NCBI GenBank assembly: GCA_031270145.1
Contig: JAISYD010000161.1
Span: 1-8,728 of the forward strand
Length of the DNA: 8,728 nt
Origin: Planctomycetota bacterium
GTDB taxonomy: Bacteria > Planctomycetota > SZUA-567
Direction of reading: 5' to 3'
Below the pieces are notes generated by a model. That model was not told where the DNA came from. It worked only from the letters and a program-made list of their open reading frames with translations, and ran no database searches. Shown piece by piece: positions 1 through 6,746 of this stretch. The position numbers and the translations under genes are program-made. Within the stretch, counting starts at the first letter, position 1, and each line of letters starts with the position of its first letter.

Positions 1-214
1 CCAAACTTCGACGACTCGACGCAAATCCGCCGGGAACCGTTCTGTTAATATTCTGTTCATGGCGGCGTCCGCGGGGGGATCGGCGGCTGACTGACGCTCG
101 ACCGGCCGGTCAGCCGCCATTACCGTATCTGCTTTTGGATGGCATGGTTGTGTCTGTTTAACGCCGGTATTTGACTGTGTGGTGTCAGTAGCTCTACCCG
201 GTGTACTTATTTTA
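1..214. other. Left-edge region without a confident gene
   Basis: No gene can be supported here. On the + strand, frame 1 is open from the window edge to a TAA at 46-48 (last residues TQIRREPFC). This could be the tail of an upstream gene, and the inverted repeat at 82-118 would sit where its terminator belongs. On the - strand, the frame with ATGs at 118-120 and 58-60 is also open to the edge, but neither ATG has a recognisable Shine-Dalgarno sequence. Both readings are too short to decide between. An AT-rich spot at 40-59 contains a 7-base direct repeat with 11-bp periodicity. Confidence 0.4.
82..118. repeat. Perfect 10-bp inverted repeat (possible terminator stem)
   Basis: GGCGGCTGAC at 82-91 is exactly complementary to GTCAGCCGCC at 109-118, with a 17-nt loop that itself contains the palindrome CCGGCCGG (102-109). 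The stem is GC-rich and stable, but no run of T follows on either strand, so it is not a textbook intrinsic terminator. It may end transcription of a gene lying to the left, or it may be a protein-binding site. The pairing is seen directly; the role is inferred. Confidence 0.45.
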
Positions 215-242
215 TGGACAAACAGGCCGGATGCCTTATAAT
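215..242 (+). promoter_or_regulatory. sigma70-type promoter of the relay operon
   Basis: A -35 element TGGACA (215-220, 5 of 6 to TTGACA) and a perfect -10 TATAAT (237-242) are separated by 16 bp. Transcription would start near 249, leaving a leader of about 86 nt before the ATG at 336. The -10 is conspicuous in GC-rich surroundings. Its position inside the N-terminal extension of the longer open frame (GTG at 201) argues that this extension is not translated. No comparable promoter was seen in the short gaps further down, which supports one long transcript. Confidence 0.6.
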
Positions 243-335
243 ATCGTCAAGAATCATGCTATCGGGCGGCGGGGCGGCTGGCCGACCGGGCCAATGGCCG
301 GGGTTTCGTCAATTGCGCGGCGAAGGGGATTTCCG

Positions 336-740
336 ATGACAGCGATCACCGCCGAGGCGTCCTGGAAGGGCAAGTCGATTCTCATAGTTGATGATTATCC
401 GGCGGTGCGCCACGCCATCCGGGACATTATGACCGGCTTTGGCGCGCTGACCAGGGAGGCCGAGAACGGCCTGGAGGCCCAGGCGATCCTCAAGGACGGC
501 AAATGCGATCTGGTCATAAGCGATCTGGTCATGCCGGAAATGGACGGCTTCGAGCTCACCGAGGCGCTCAAGAACTCGCCGGCGCACCGGCGTCTGCCCA
601 TCGTCATCATTTCCACCCATGACGACGCCAAGTACATTTTCCGCGCCTTGCGTCTGGGGGCCGACGATTACATCATCAAGCCGCCCTCCGCGGACATGCT
701 GAGAACGGTTCTGGCGAGGATAGCCGACCATGAATGGTAA
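336..740 (+). CDS. Stand-alone response-regulator receiver (CheY-like)
   Basis: A 134-residue protein made almost entirely of one receiver domain (about residues 13-130). The signature residues are in place: acidic pair D19/D20 in ILIVDDYP, phosphoacceptor D63 in ISDLVMPEMDG, the beta4 hydroxyl residue S93 (followed by T94), and the conserved lysine K115 in IIKPP. No output domain follows, so it should work like CheY or as a phosphate shuttle in the cytoplasm, most likely phosphorylated by the kinase encoded next. I chose ATG 336 because AAGGGG at 323-328 lies 7 nt upstream and the promoter at 215-242 would fall inside the longer frame beginning at GTG 201. The stop overlaps the kinase start (730) by 11 nt, which suggests translational coupling. 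The receiver assignment is secure; the target of the protein is unknown. Confidence 0.88.
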   Translation: MTAITAEASWKGKSILIVDDYPAVRHAIRDIMTGFGALTREAENGLEAQAILKDGKCDLVISDLVMPEMDGFELTEALKNSPAHRRLPIVIISTHDDAKYIFRALRLGADDYIIKPPSADMLRTVLARIADHEW

Positions 741-2883
741 TCCGACCGCCGACGTCGGCAAAGCCAGGGTCGATGCCGAACTCGACCGCATGCCGGTCAA
801 GATATCCCATCTCGACACTCTGCTCGGCCTGACCGGCGAGATAATCATCGCCGCCTCCAACATTTCCATCCTCCAGCGCCATCTTGCCAATCTCGCCGCC
901 GAGGTCGACAAGGACACCATGGAGATGGTGAAGCTCGCCTCCATGAGCACCAGCCGCATCTCCTCCGACCTCCACCACCTGGTTATGGACATCCGGATGG
1001 TGCCGATCAAGGAAACCTTCCTCCGCTTCCGCCGGCTGGTCCGCGACATCGCCAAAAAACGCGGCCGGCAAGTGGATTTCGAGATCGTGGGCGAGGACAC
1101 CCTGGTCGACAAGACCGTGGCGGAGCGCATCTACGAGCCGCTGGCCCACCAGATCCGCAACGCCATCGACCACGGGCTGGAGGATCCCCTGGACCGCCAG
1201 CATGTCGGCAAGCCGCCCACCGGCAAGCTCACCCTTTCGGCCCACAAAAAGGAAGGCTTCACCTTCGTCTCGGTGCGCGACGACGGCAAGGGGCTTGACT
1301 ACGCCTTGATCCGGGAAGTCGCCGTTGAAAAGGGGCTCATCCCCCCGGACTCCCCCCTGTCCCCGGGCGAGTGTCAGAAAATGATTATGGCTCCGGGCTT
1401 TTCCACCACTCGCGAAGCCACGGAGATTTCCGGCCGGGGCGTGGGGATGGACGTGGTCAAATCCACGGTCGAATCGCTCGGGGGCGAAATCATCATCGAA
1501 TCCACTCCCGACAAGGGGACCGAATTCCTTTACAGGATACCCCAACTCTTGGCCGTCAACATCACCGACGCCGTCATCATCCGGGCCGGCGGCGGCTTCT
1601 TCGCCATACCGGTCGGGAACGTGGTCGCCACCCATTCGATCAAGAAGAGCGACATCAACACCACCATGGGCAGGACCGCTAACATCATGTATCTCGACGC
1701 CATACTGCCCTTGCACGACCTTCTCGAATTGCTGACCGGGACCGCCCTGCCGGACGACCTGGAGTCCGAATCGGTTTCCATTGTCATCGTCGAGGCCAAG
1801 AACGGCCGCATCGGCTGCAAGGTGTCGGAGTTCATCCGTCCCCAGAAGCTGGTTCTCATCCCCCTTCCCGAGGGCTTCGCCGCCAACGGCATATCCGGCG
1901 CCACCATCCTGGGCGGCAGTCAGTTGGGCATGATCATCGAGCCCTTCCAACTGATCGCCATGGCCTGCGGCACCTCTCTTGACGCCAACTCCTACGGCTC
2001 AGCCAGTTCCGTCTTAGTCGACATGCCCCCGCTCCCCGTCCCGGCGGAACCGGCGCCGCCGGTCCCGGCTGCCGGGGAGGAGAAGCCGGCTCCGAAAAAG
2101 GCCGCCGCTCCGCTTGCGGCGATCCCGGAGATGAACGAAGGGTTGGCCGAGCAGTTTTTCGTCGAGATCCACGATATTTTGAAGGAGTTGAACGAGGACG
2201 TCTTCCAGTTGGAGAAGGAGCCGGAAAGCGTCGCCAGGGTCAACACCATCTTCCGCCACTTCCATTCCATCAAGGGCAATTTCATGATGACCGGTTTCGT
2301 CGGCGCCGGCGCCTTTGTCCACGAGGTGGAATCGATCCTGGATCAAATCCGGGAAAAGACCCTGGCGGTCAGCCAGGAGATCATCGATCTGCTGCTGGAC
2401 GTGATCAAGAACCTGGAGGCCGGGTTGGCGGAAATCCGGGCCGGCCGGGGCTACGAGGTGACGGACAAGGATCTCGTCAACTCGCTCCAGACCTACCGCC
2501 GGCGCGAAATGCGGCTCCAGGACAATGACAGGGACTCCGACGAGTCCGACAGCGTCTTCCGGCTTTCCCCCATCGGCAACCTCCTCTTCCACGCCAAGAT
2601 GGCGGATCCGGAGATCCATGTCCACCAGAGCCTGCTCCACCTGCTCCCGTCTTTCCAGGACCCGTCCCTGGTGGCGTACCTGATCATCCGCCGCCTCGCC
2701 ATGGTGGCCGACATCATCGATTCCGTGCCGACGCTCGAGCGGATTGAAAAGGGTGTGGTCAAGGATAGGCTGAAGATTATGTTCGCCTCCCGGCTGCCCG
2801 TGGAGGACATCAACCGGTTTTTCATCAATCAACTCCAGCGCTATTATTCGGTGGGCATTTTTGAAAACATGACAATGGAGTGA
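730..2883 (+). CDS. CheA-class histidine kinase with HPt domain at the C-terminal side
   Basis: A 717-residue cytoplasmic kinase. Residues about 22-90 match the CheA dimerisation helices (P3). Residues about 95-272 form the ATPase (P4), with the N box QIRNAIDHG (N144), the G1 box VRDDGKGLD (184-190) and the F/G2 region PGFSTTREATEISGRGVGMD (222-241). Residues about 273-412 form the CheW-like P5 domain. A Pro/Ala-rich linker (432-465) leads to an HPt domain (about 470-575), where FRHFHSIKG gives H512 as the phosphorylation site. Residues about 600-717 are not recognised. In canonical CheA the HPt is N-terminal and a CheY-binding P2 follows; here P1 is moved behind P5 and P2 is missing. All catalytic boxes look intact, so the protein should be active and should pass phosphate from H512 to the neighbouring receivers. 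AGGA at 717-720 precedes the ATG by 9 nt. I give no symbol because orthology with chemotaxis CheA is unclear. Confidence 0.9.
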   Translation: MNGNPTADVGKARVDAELDRMPVKISHLDTLLGLTGEIIIAASNISILQRHLANLAAEVDKDTMEMVKLASMSTSRISSDLHHLVMDIRMVPIKETFLRFRRLVRDIAKKRGRQVDFEIVGEDTLVDKTVAERIYEPLAHQIRNAIDHGLEDPLDRQHVGKPPTGKLTLSAHKKEGFTFVSVRDDGKGLDYALIREVAVEKGLIPPDSPLSPGECQKMIMAPGFSTTREATEISGRGVGMDVVKSTVESLGGEIIIESTPDKGTEFLYRIPQLLAVNITDAVIIRAGGGFFAIPVGNVVATHSIKKSDINTTMGRTANIMYLDAILPLHDLLELLTGTALPDDLESESVSIVIVEAKNGRIGCKVSEFIRPQKLVLIPLPEGFAANGISGATILGGSQLGMIIEPFQLIAMACGTSLDANSYGSASSVLVDMPPLPVPAEPAPPVPAAGEEKPAPKKAAAPLAAIPEMNEGLAEQFFVEIHDILKELNEDVFQLEKEPESVARVNTIFRHFHSIKGNFMMTGFVGAGAFVHEVESILDQIREKTLAVSQEIIDLLLDVIKNLEAGLAEIRAGRGYEVTDKDLVNSLQTYRRREMRLQDNDRDSDESDSVFRLSPIGNLLFHAKMADPEIHVHQSLLHLLPSFQDPSLVAYLIIRRLAMVADIIDSVPTLERIEKGVVKDRLKIMFASRLPVEDINRFFINQLQRYYSVGIFENMTME

Positions 2884-2890
2884 GGCGGGC

Positions 2891-3802
2891 ATGGCTGACA
2901 TCTTGGTGGGTTTGGCCGACGAGGCCGAGCGGGAGCGGGTGACGGCGGATCTGCGGGGGCGCGGGCACGACGTTTCCCTTATCCCCCCCGTCGCCGTCGC
3001 CGACAATCCCAAAAATGCCGCCGAGGCTGTTCTCCGGGCCAAGGCGGCCGTCGCGGTGCTTGACTACCTGGCCAACGACGCCGCCAGCGTCAAGCTGCTC
3101 CAGAACGCCACCGAGCGGGACGACGCCCCAGGCTTCATTTTCATCCTGCCGGGCGCGGCGCCGACAATGGCGCATCTCCTCATGGCGGTGAACGAAGGGG
3201 CCTCGGCCATCCTGGAGAAGCCGGTCAACCTGGAATTGTTGGCCAACTATGTCGAACGCGCCGCGGCCGGCCCCTCCCGCTTCCGCCGCGAGGCCGCCCT
3301 CAACAACATCGATCCCGCCGACCTGGCCAGGCTGGAGAAGGAACTCAATTACCTGCGGACGAAGCTCAAAGCCAATTGCAAACTGATATCCTACCTGCTT
3401 TCCACCCCGGTGGCCAGCCAGAGGCGCACGGCCCTGGTCGTCTCCGACTCGATCTATCAGCGCGACTCCCTGAGGCGGCTCCTGGAGGAGCACGGCTTTT
3501 CCGTCGAACTGGCGGGCAACCCGGAGGAGGGGGTGGCCATCGCCATGGAGAAAAGACCCCGCGTCGTCATAAGCGACCTGGAGATGGCCGGCAGGAACGG
3601 CGTGGAATTTTGCCGCGACCTGAAAATCACCCACAAGCTGATTCCCTGCCATTTCGTCATTTGTACCGCCAACAGCGACAATTTCGACAAGATCATGGCG
3701 CCCGGCAACGGCGTGGACGCCTGCATCCCGAAGCCGGCGAATGAAATCGGCAGCCAGATCCTCATGGCCGGCGCGGCGATGGGTCTGCTGTTGCAGGAAT
3801 GA
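2891..3802 (+). CDS. Dual receiver-domain protein (degenerate REC plus REC)
   Basis: A 303-residue protein with two receiver-like halves joined by a helical, probably coiled-coil stretch (about 141-170). The first half (1-125) keeps a receiver-like outline, with D58 in AVLDYL and K110 in ILEKPVN. It has no clear acidic pair and has FILPG where the Thr/Ser normally sits, so it is probably not phosphorylated normally. The second half (178-298) is closer to functional: phosphoacceptor D229 in VVISDLEM, T259 in VICTAN and K281 in IPKPAN. Only one of the two metal-binding acids remains (S185-D186 in VVSDS). No DNA-binding, GGDEF or other output domain is present. It starts 7 nt after the kinase stop, with GGAGTGAGG just upstream (2877-2885), so it belongs to the same transcript. 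It is likely a phosphate acceptor or sink for the kinase, or an adaptor; that role is inferred. Confidence 0.82.
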   Translation: MADILVGLADEAERERVTADLRGRGHDVSLIPPVAVADNPKNAAEAVLRAKAAVAVLDYLANDAASVKLLQNATERDDAPGFIFILPGAAPTMAHLLMAVNEGASAILEKPVNLELLANYVERAAAGPSRFRREAALNNIDPADLARLEKELNYLRTKLKANCKLISYLLSTPVASQRRTALVVSDSIYQRDSLRRLLEEHGFSVELAGNPEEGVAIAMEKRPRVVISDLEMAGRNGVEFCRDLKITHKLIPCHFVICTANSDNFDKIMAPGNGVDACIPKPANEIGSQILMAGAAMGLLLQE

Positions 3803-3806
3803 GGAA

Positions 3807-4496
3807 ATGACCGACGAAGCGGCGGAGCGAGCCGAAGAAACCAGGACCATCCTTTGTTACGGCGATTCCAACACCTGGGGCTATGTGCCGGGCGGCATGG
3901 GCCGGCGTTTCCCGCCCGAGGCGCGTTGGCCGGCGCGCATGGCGGAGCGGCTGGGCGGCGGCTTCCGGGTGATCGAGGAGGCGCTGTGCGGCCGCACCAC
4001 GGTTTTCGACGACGTCCTGGCCCCCGGCATCGAACGCAACGGCCTGAAAACGCTGGGCATGGCGCTTGATTCCCACCGCCCCCTCGATTTGGTCATTATT
4101 TTTCTCGGGACCAACGATCTCAAGGCCCGCTTCGCCGCCCGGCCGATTGACGTCGCCTCCGGCGCCGAGTTGATCGCCGCCGCCGCCGCCAATCCTCTTT
4201 TCGGCCCCGCCTCCGGCCGGCGCCGGCCGCCGGAAATATTGCTGGTTTGCCCGCCGGACCTTGAGGAGATCCCGGAATTTTTCGGGGAAACTTTCGCGGG
4301 CGGCCGGGAAAAATCGCTGGCCCTGCCCCGCGCCTTCGGGAAAATAGCGGCTCGGAGCCGTCTCAAGACGTTGTACGCCGGGGATTTCGTCCATCCCGAT
4401 TCCGCCGACGGCGTGCATCTGTCGGCTGAAAGCTTGGCTGTCCTCGGCCGCGAGATCGCCGAGGCTGTACGGCGGCTATCCGCCGATTGGAGATGA
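3807..4496 (+). CDS. SGNH/GDSL hydrolase, MsAcT-like arylesterase/acyltransferase
   Basis: A 229-residue serine hydrolase of the SGNH fold. Block I is CYGDSNTWGYVP with nucleophile S21. The following EEALCGRTT resembles the block II region of the family. LDLVIIFLGTND gives block III with N103. DGVHLS near the C-terminus gives the catalytic pair D201 and H204. The spacing and wording (GDSxTWG, VIEExLxxRTT, LDLVIIxLGTND) resemble the Mycobacterium smegmatis esterase/acyltransferase MsAcT as I remember it, so ester hydrolysis or acyl transfer on small esters is expected. There is no signal peptide; it should be cytoplasmic. ATG 3807 is chosen over the in-frame ATG at 3741 because that one lies inside the preceding gene. 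AGGA (3795-3798) and GAGG (3801-3804) lie just before 3807. The upstream gene stops 4 nt earlier. The natural substrate is unknown. Confidence 0.87.
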   Translation: MTDEAAERAEETRTILCYGDSNTWGYVPGGMGRRFPPEARWPARMAERLGGGFRVIEEALCGRTTVFDDVLAPGIERNGLKTLGMALDSHRPLDLVIIFLGTNDLKARFAARPIDVASGAELIAAAAANPLFGPASGRRRPPEILLVCPPDLEEIPEFFGETFAGGREKSLALPRAFGKIAARSRLKTLYAGDFVHPDSADGVHLSAESLAVLGREIAEAVRRLSADWR

Positions 4497-4499
4497 TTT

Positions 4500-5222
4500 G
4501 TGAAATTCGCCGTCTTTGGTGACATCCACGGCAACCTTGAGGCGCTCGACGCGGTCCTGGCCGAGTGCGAGTCGCGGGAGATTGATCACTACCTTTGTCT
4601 GGGCGACATCGTCGGCTACGGCGCCAATCCGGACGAGTGCGTCGAGCGGGTCCGGGCGCTCGGGGCGCCGGCCGTATGCGGCAACCATGATCACGCCGTG
4701 ATTGGGGCGCAAAACCTGAATTACTTCAATTCCCATGCCAAGGAGGCGGTCATCTGGACCACCGGGCAACTTTCTGAATCTTCCAAGAAATGGCTGAAAT
4801 CCCTGCCCCTGGTCCAGCATCTTCCCGATTTTTCCCTGGTGCACGGATCGCTGCACTCCCCCGAAATCTTCAACTATGTGCAGACCATCAAGGACGCCGA
4901 CTACAATTTCCGCCAGATGGACCGGCCGCTCCTTTTCCTCGGCCATTCGCATTACCCGCTCGCCTTTTTCGACACCAGCCCCATGACCTACACCCTGGAT
5001 CCGACGATTCCCCTGGACCTTTCGGTAAAAACCGTGATCAACGTCGGCTCGGTCGGCCAGCCCCGCGACGAGAATCCCCGCTCCTGCTTCGCCATTTACG
5101 ACACCGAGGCCGCCAAGGTCGAGCTGATCCGGGTCGAGTACGATGTTGACGCGGCGGCGGAAAAAATTACCGCCGCCGGCCTGCCCCCGACCCTGGCCCT
5201 GCGCCTGTCGGTCGGCAAATGA
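4500..5222 (+). CDS. Calcineurin-like metallophosphoesterase (YfcE/ApaH-like family)
   Basis: A 240-residue two-metal phosphoesterase. The full metal-ligand series is visible: D8 and H10 in FGDIHGN, D36 in LGDIVGYG, N62-H63-D64 in CGNHDH, H115 in LVHGS, and H149/H151 in LGHSH. The VGSVGQPRD stretch (182-190) with the following ENPR is typical of this bacterial/archaeal branch of predicted phosphodiesterases. Enzymes of the superfamily hydrolyse phosphomonoesters, phosphodiesters or nucleotides; the exact substrate cannot be read from sequence. The start is a GTG with GGAGA at 4489-4493 placed 6 nt upstream. It begins 3 nt after the SGNH hydrolase stop, so the two are probably co-translated. 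There is no signal peptide or membrane segment. Confidence 0.9.
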   Translation: MKFAVFGDIHGNLEALDAVLAECESREIDHYLCLGDIVGYGANPDECVERVRALGAPAVCGNHDHAVIGAQNLNYFNSHAKEAVIWTTGQLSESSKKWLKSLPLVQHLPDFSLVHGSLHSPEIFNYVQTIKDADYNFRQMDRPLLFLGHSHYPLAFFDTSPMTYTLDPTIPLDLSVKTVINVGSVGQPRDENPRSCFAIYDTEAAKVELIRVEYDVDAAAEKITAAGLPPTLALRLSVGK

Positions 5223-5269
5223 CTCCACCCGAACCGAACGGCGCCCCCGGGCGCGCCCCAAGGAATGCC

Positions 5270-6727
5270 ATGAAATTGCCGGCCTTGCGAAAACTGCTCT
5301 GCCTGCCGCTTCTTTCCTTTTTAACCGCCATGTTCTTCTTCGCCGGGCCGGAAAGCGACGCGATCCGCAAGATCGCCCTGACGACGCAGTTGACTCCCCT
5401 CCTCAGCCGGGCGCAACCCCTCTTCCTGATTGCGGCCCTTTTGGTCGCCGCCCTGCTTTTCGGCCGGGTCTATTGCTCGATCATCTGCCCCGCCGGGCTG
5501 GTGCAGGAACTGTTCCACCGGATCGGCCGGCGCCTAAAACTCGCCAGCTTCCGCCTCCCGGCGCTTTCCCTGGCCGGATCCGGCCTGATCCTGGCGATCC
5601 TGGCCGGGCTGATCCTGCTCCCGCATATGGTCGCATTCGCCAATCTCGCGGATCCAGCCGGCCTGTTCGGCCGGCTGCTCCAACCCCTGGCCCAATTGGC
5701 GGCCGGCTTCGGCTGGACCGGCGCCGGCTTCCCGGCCGGTCTTCCCTACTTCGCCCTTTCCCTCGTCCTGCTGGCGATCCTGCCCCTTTTCCTGGGGCGT
5801 TGCTTTTGCGATCATCTCTGCCCGGCCGGCATCCTGCTCCGGCTGGCGGCGGCGGAACCAATTGGCCTGCGCCTTGGCGTCGCGCCGGAAAAATGCGTTT
5901 CCTGCGGCCAATGCGAAAAGCTCTGCCCAACCCATTGCCTCGACGCAAAAGGCAAGAGCCTGGATCACACCCGTTGCGTCCTTTGTCTCGACTGCCTCGA
6001 GGTCTGCAAATTTTCGGCCGTGGGCTGGATGATTCCGGTGCCGGAAGGGCGCCGCCGGGCCATAGCCCGTTTAGCCTCCCTGGCCGCCGCCGGCGCCTTT
6101 ATCGCCTCCCGGAGGCTGGCGACGGTTTTCTCCCCTCCCTCCGCCGAAGGCGGTTTGACGCCGCCGGGCAGCCGTTCCCCGTCCCGGCACAAGCTGCTGT
6201 GCGTCTCCTGCCAGGCCTGCGTGCCGGCCTGTCCGATGCGCATCGTCACCTCGGCGGGAAGCCCGGATGCCAGGCCGGTGCTGGATTTCGATCTAGGTTT
6301 TTGCCAATACGATTGCGTCGCCTGCACCAACTCCTGCCCGGCGGGGGCGATCCTCCCCCTGCCGCCGGAGGAGAAAAAACGGACCCGCATCGCCAAAACC
6401 GCCTTGCGGCTGGATCGTTGCCTGGTCCTGGTCAAGGGCACCGCCTGCGGCGCCTGCGCCGAGGTTTGCCCCACCCATGCCGTGATCATGGTTCGGCAAG
6501 AGGAAAGGGGCGACCTGCCGACCCGGCCCGACTTCGCCCCCGGCTCCTGCATCGGCTGCGGGGCCTGTTACCACGTTTGCCCGGCCGAGCCCCGAGCCTT
6601 TCGCCTGGAACCGCTGCCGCGGCACGAAATCGCCGAGGAGCCGCGGCAAGCGCCGAAGGAGGACGGCCCGGCGGCCGGACCGGAGGGCTGGGAAGACGGC
6701 TACCAGCCGGGCGAGTTCCCTTTTTAA
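5270..6727 (+). CDS. Membrane polyferredoxin, NapH-like plus NapG-like fusion
   Basis: A 485-residue electron-transfer membrane protein. The first half resembles NapH: hydrophobic segments at about 8-25, 49-66, 99-118 and 157-176, each paired Cys motif (C69/C73-P and C180/C184-P, both in GRxxC-type contexts) directly after a helix, then two [4Fe-4S] motifs (C209-C212-C215-C219 and C236-C239-C242-C246). Residues 259-285 begin RRRAIARLAS and then turn hydrophobic, like a Tat-type signal or a fifth helix. The second half resembles NapG/MauM ferredoxins, with four motifs: C311-C314-C317-C321, C345-C349-C352-C356, C384-x8-C393-C396-C400 and C427-C430-C433-C437. The tail is acidic and Pro-rich. It probably carries electrons between the quinone pool and a partner that is not encoded here. 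I prefer ATG 5270 (AGGA at 5261-5264, 5 nt away, followed at once by the first helix). An in-frame ATG at 5219 overlaps the previous stop but lacks a clear Shine-Dalgarno sequence. Confidence 0.85.
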   Translation: MKLPALRKLLCLPLLSFLTAMFFFAGPESDAIRKIALTTQLTPLLSRAQPLFLIAALLVAALLFGRVYCSIICPAGLVQELFHRIGRRLKLASFRLPALSLAGSGLILAILAGLILLPHMVAFANLADPAGLFGRLLQPLAQLAAGFGWTGAGFPAGLPYFALSLVLLAILPLFLGRCFCDHLCPAGILLRLAAAEPIGLRLGVAPEKCVSCGQCEKLCPTHCLDAKGKSLDHTRCVLCLDCLEVCKFSAVGWMIPVPEGRRRAIARLASLAAAGAFIASRRLATVFSPPSAEGGLTPPGSRSPSRHKLLCVSCQACVPACPMRIVTSAGSPDARPVLDFDLGFCQYDCVACTNSCPAGAILPLPPEEKKRTRIAKTALRLDRCLVLVKGTACGACAEVCPTHAVIMVRQEERGDLPTRPDFAPGSCIGCGACYHVCPAEPRAFRLEPLPRHEIAEEPRQAPKEDGPAAGPEGWEDGYQPGEFPF

Positions 6728-6746
6728 GGATGGCGGGGATGGAAGC

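Noticed and set aside
1..120. Divergent partial gene on the - strand from ATG 118-120 or ATG 58-60
   Set aside because: The frame is open to the edge, but neither ATG has a Shine-Dalgarno sequence, only 40 codons are visible, and a + strand tail ending at 46-48 is equally possible.
171..199. TTGACT at 171-176 as a -35 element
   Set aside because: No acceptable -10 lies 16-18 bp downstream (best TCTACC, 3 of 6), whereas the pair at 215-242 is far better.
279..293. Small hairpin TGGCC/GGCCA in the leader of the first gene
   Set aside because: A 5-bp stem is expected by chance in GC-rich DNA; there is no sign of a riboswitch or attenuator.
676..1950. Long antisense open frame (424 codons, - strand) across the kinase gene
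   Set aside because: It lies wholly opposite a gene with intact CheA motifs, and its translation is Gly/Asp/His-rich without any recognisable domain. Long antisense frames are expected in GC-rich coding DNA.
5219..5269. ATG 5219 as the start of the polyferredoxin
   Set aside because: The ATGA overlap with the preceding stop is attractive, but no clear Shine-Dalgarno sequence precedes it, and the 17 added residues are Pro/Gly/Ala-rich. ATG 5270 has AGGA at a good distance.
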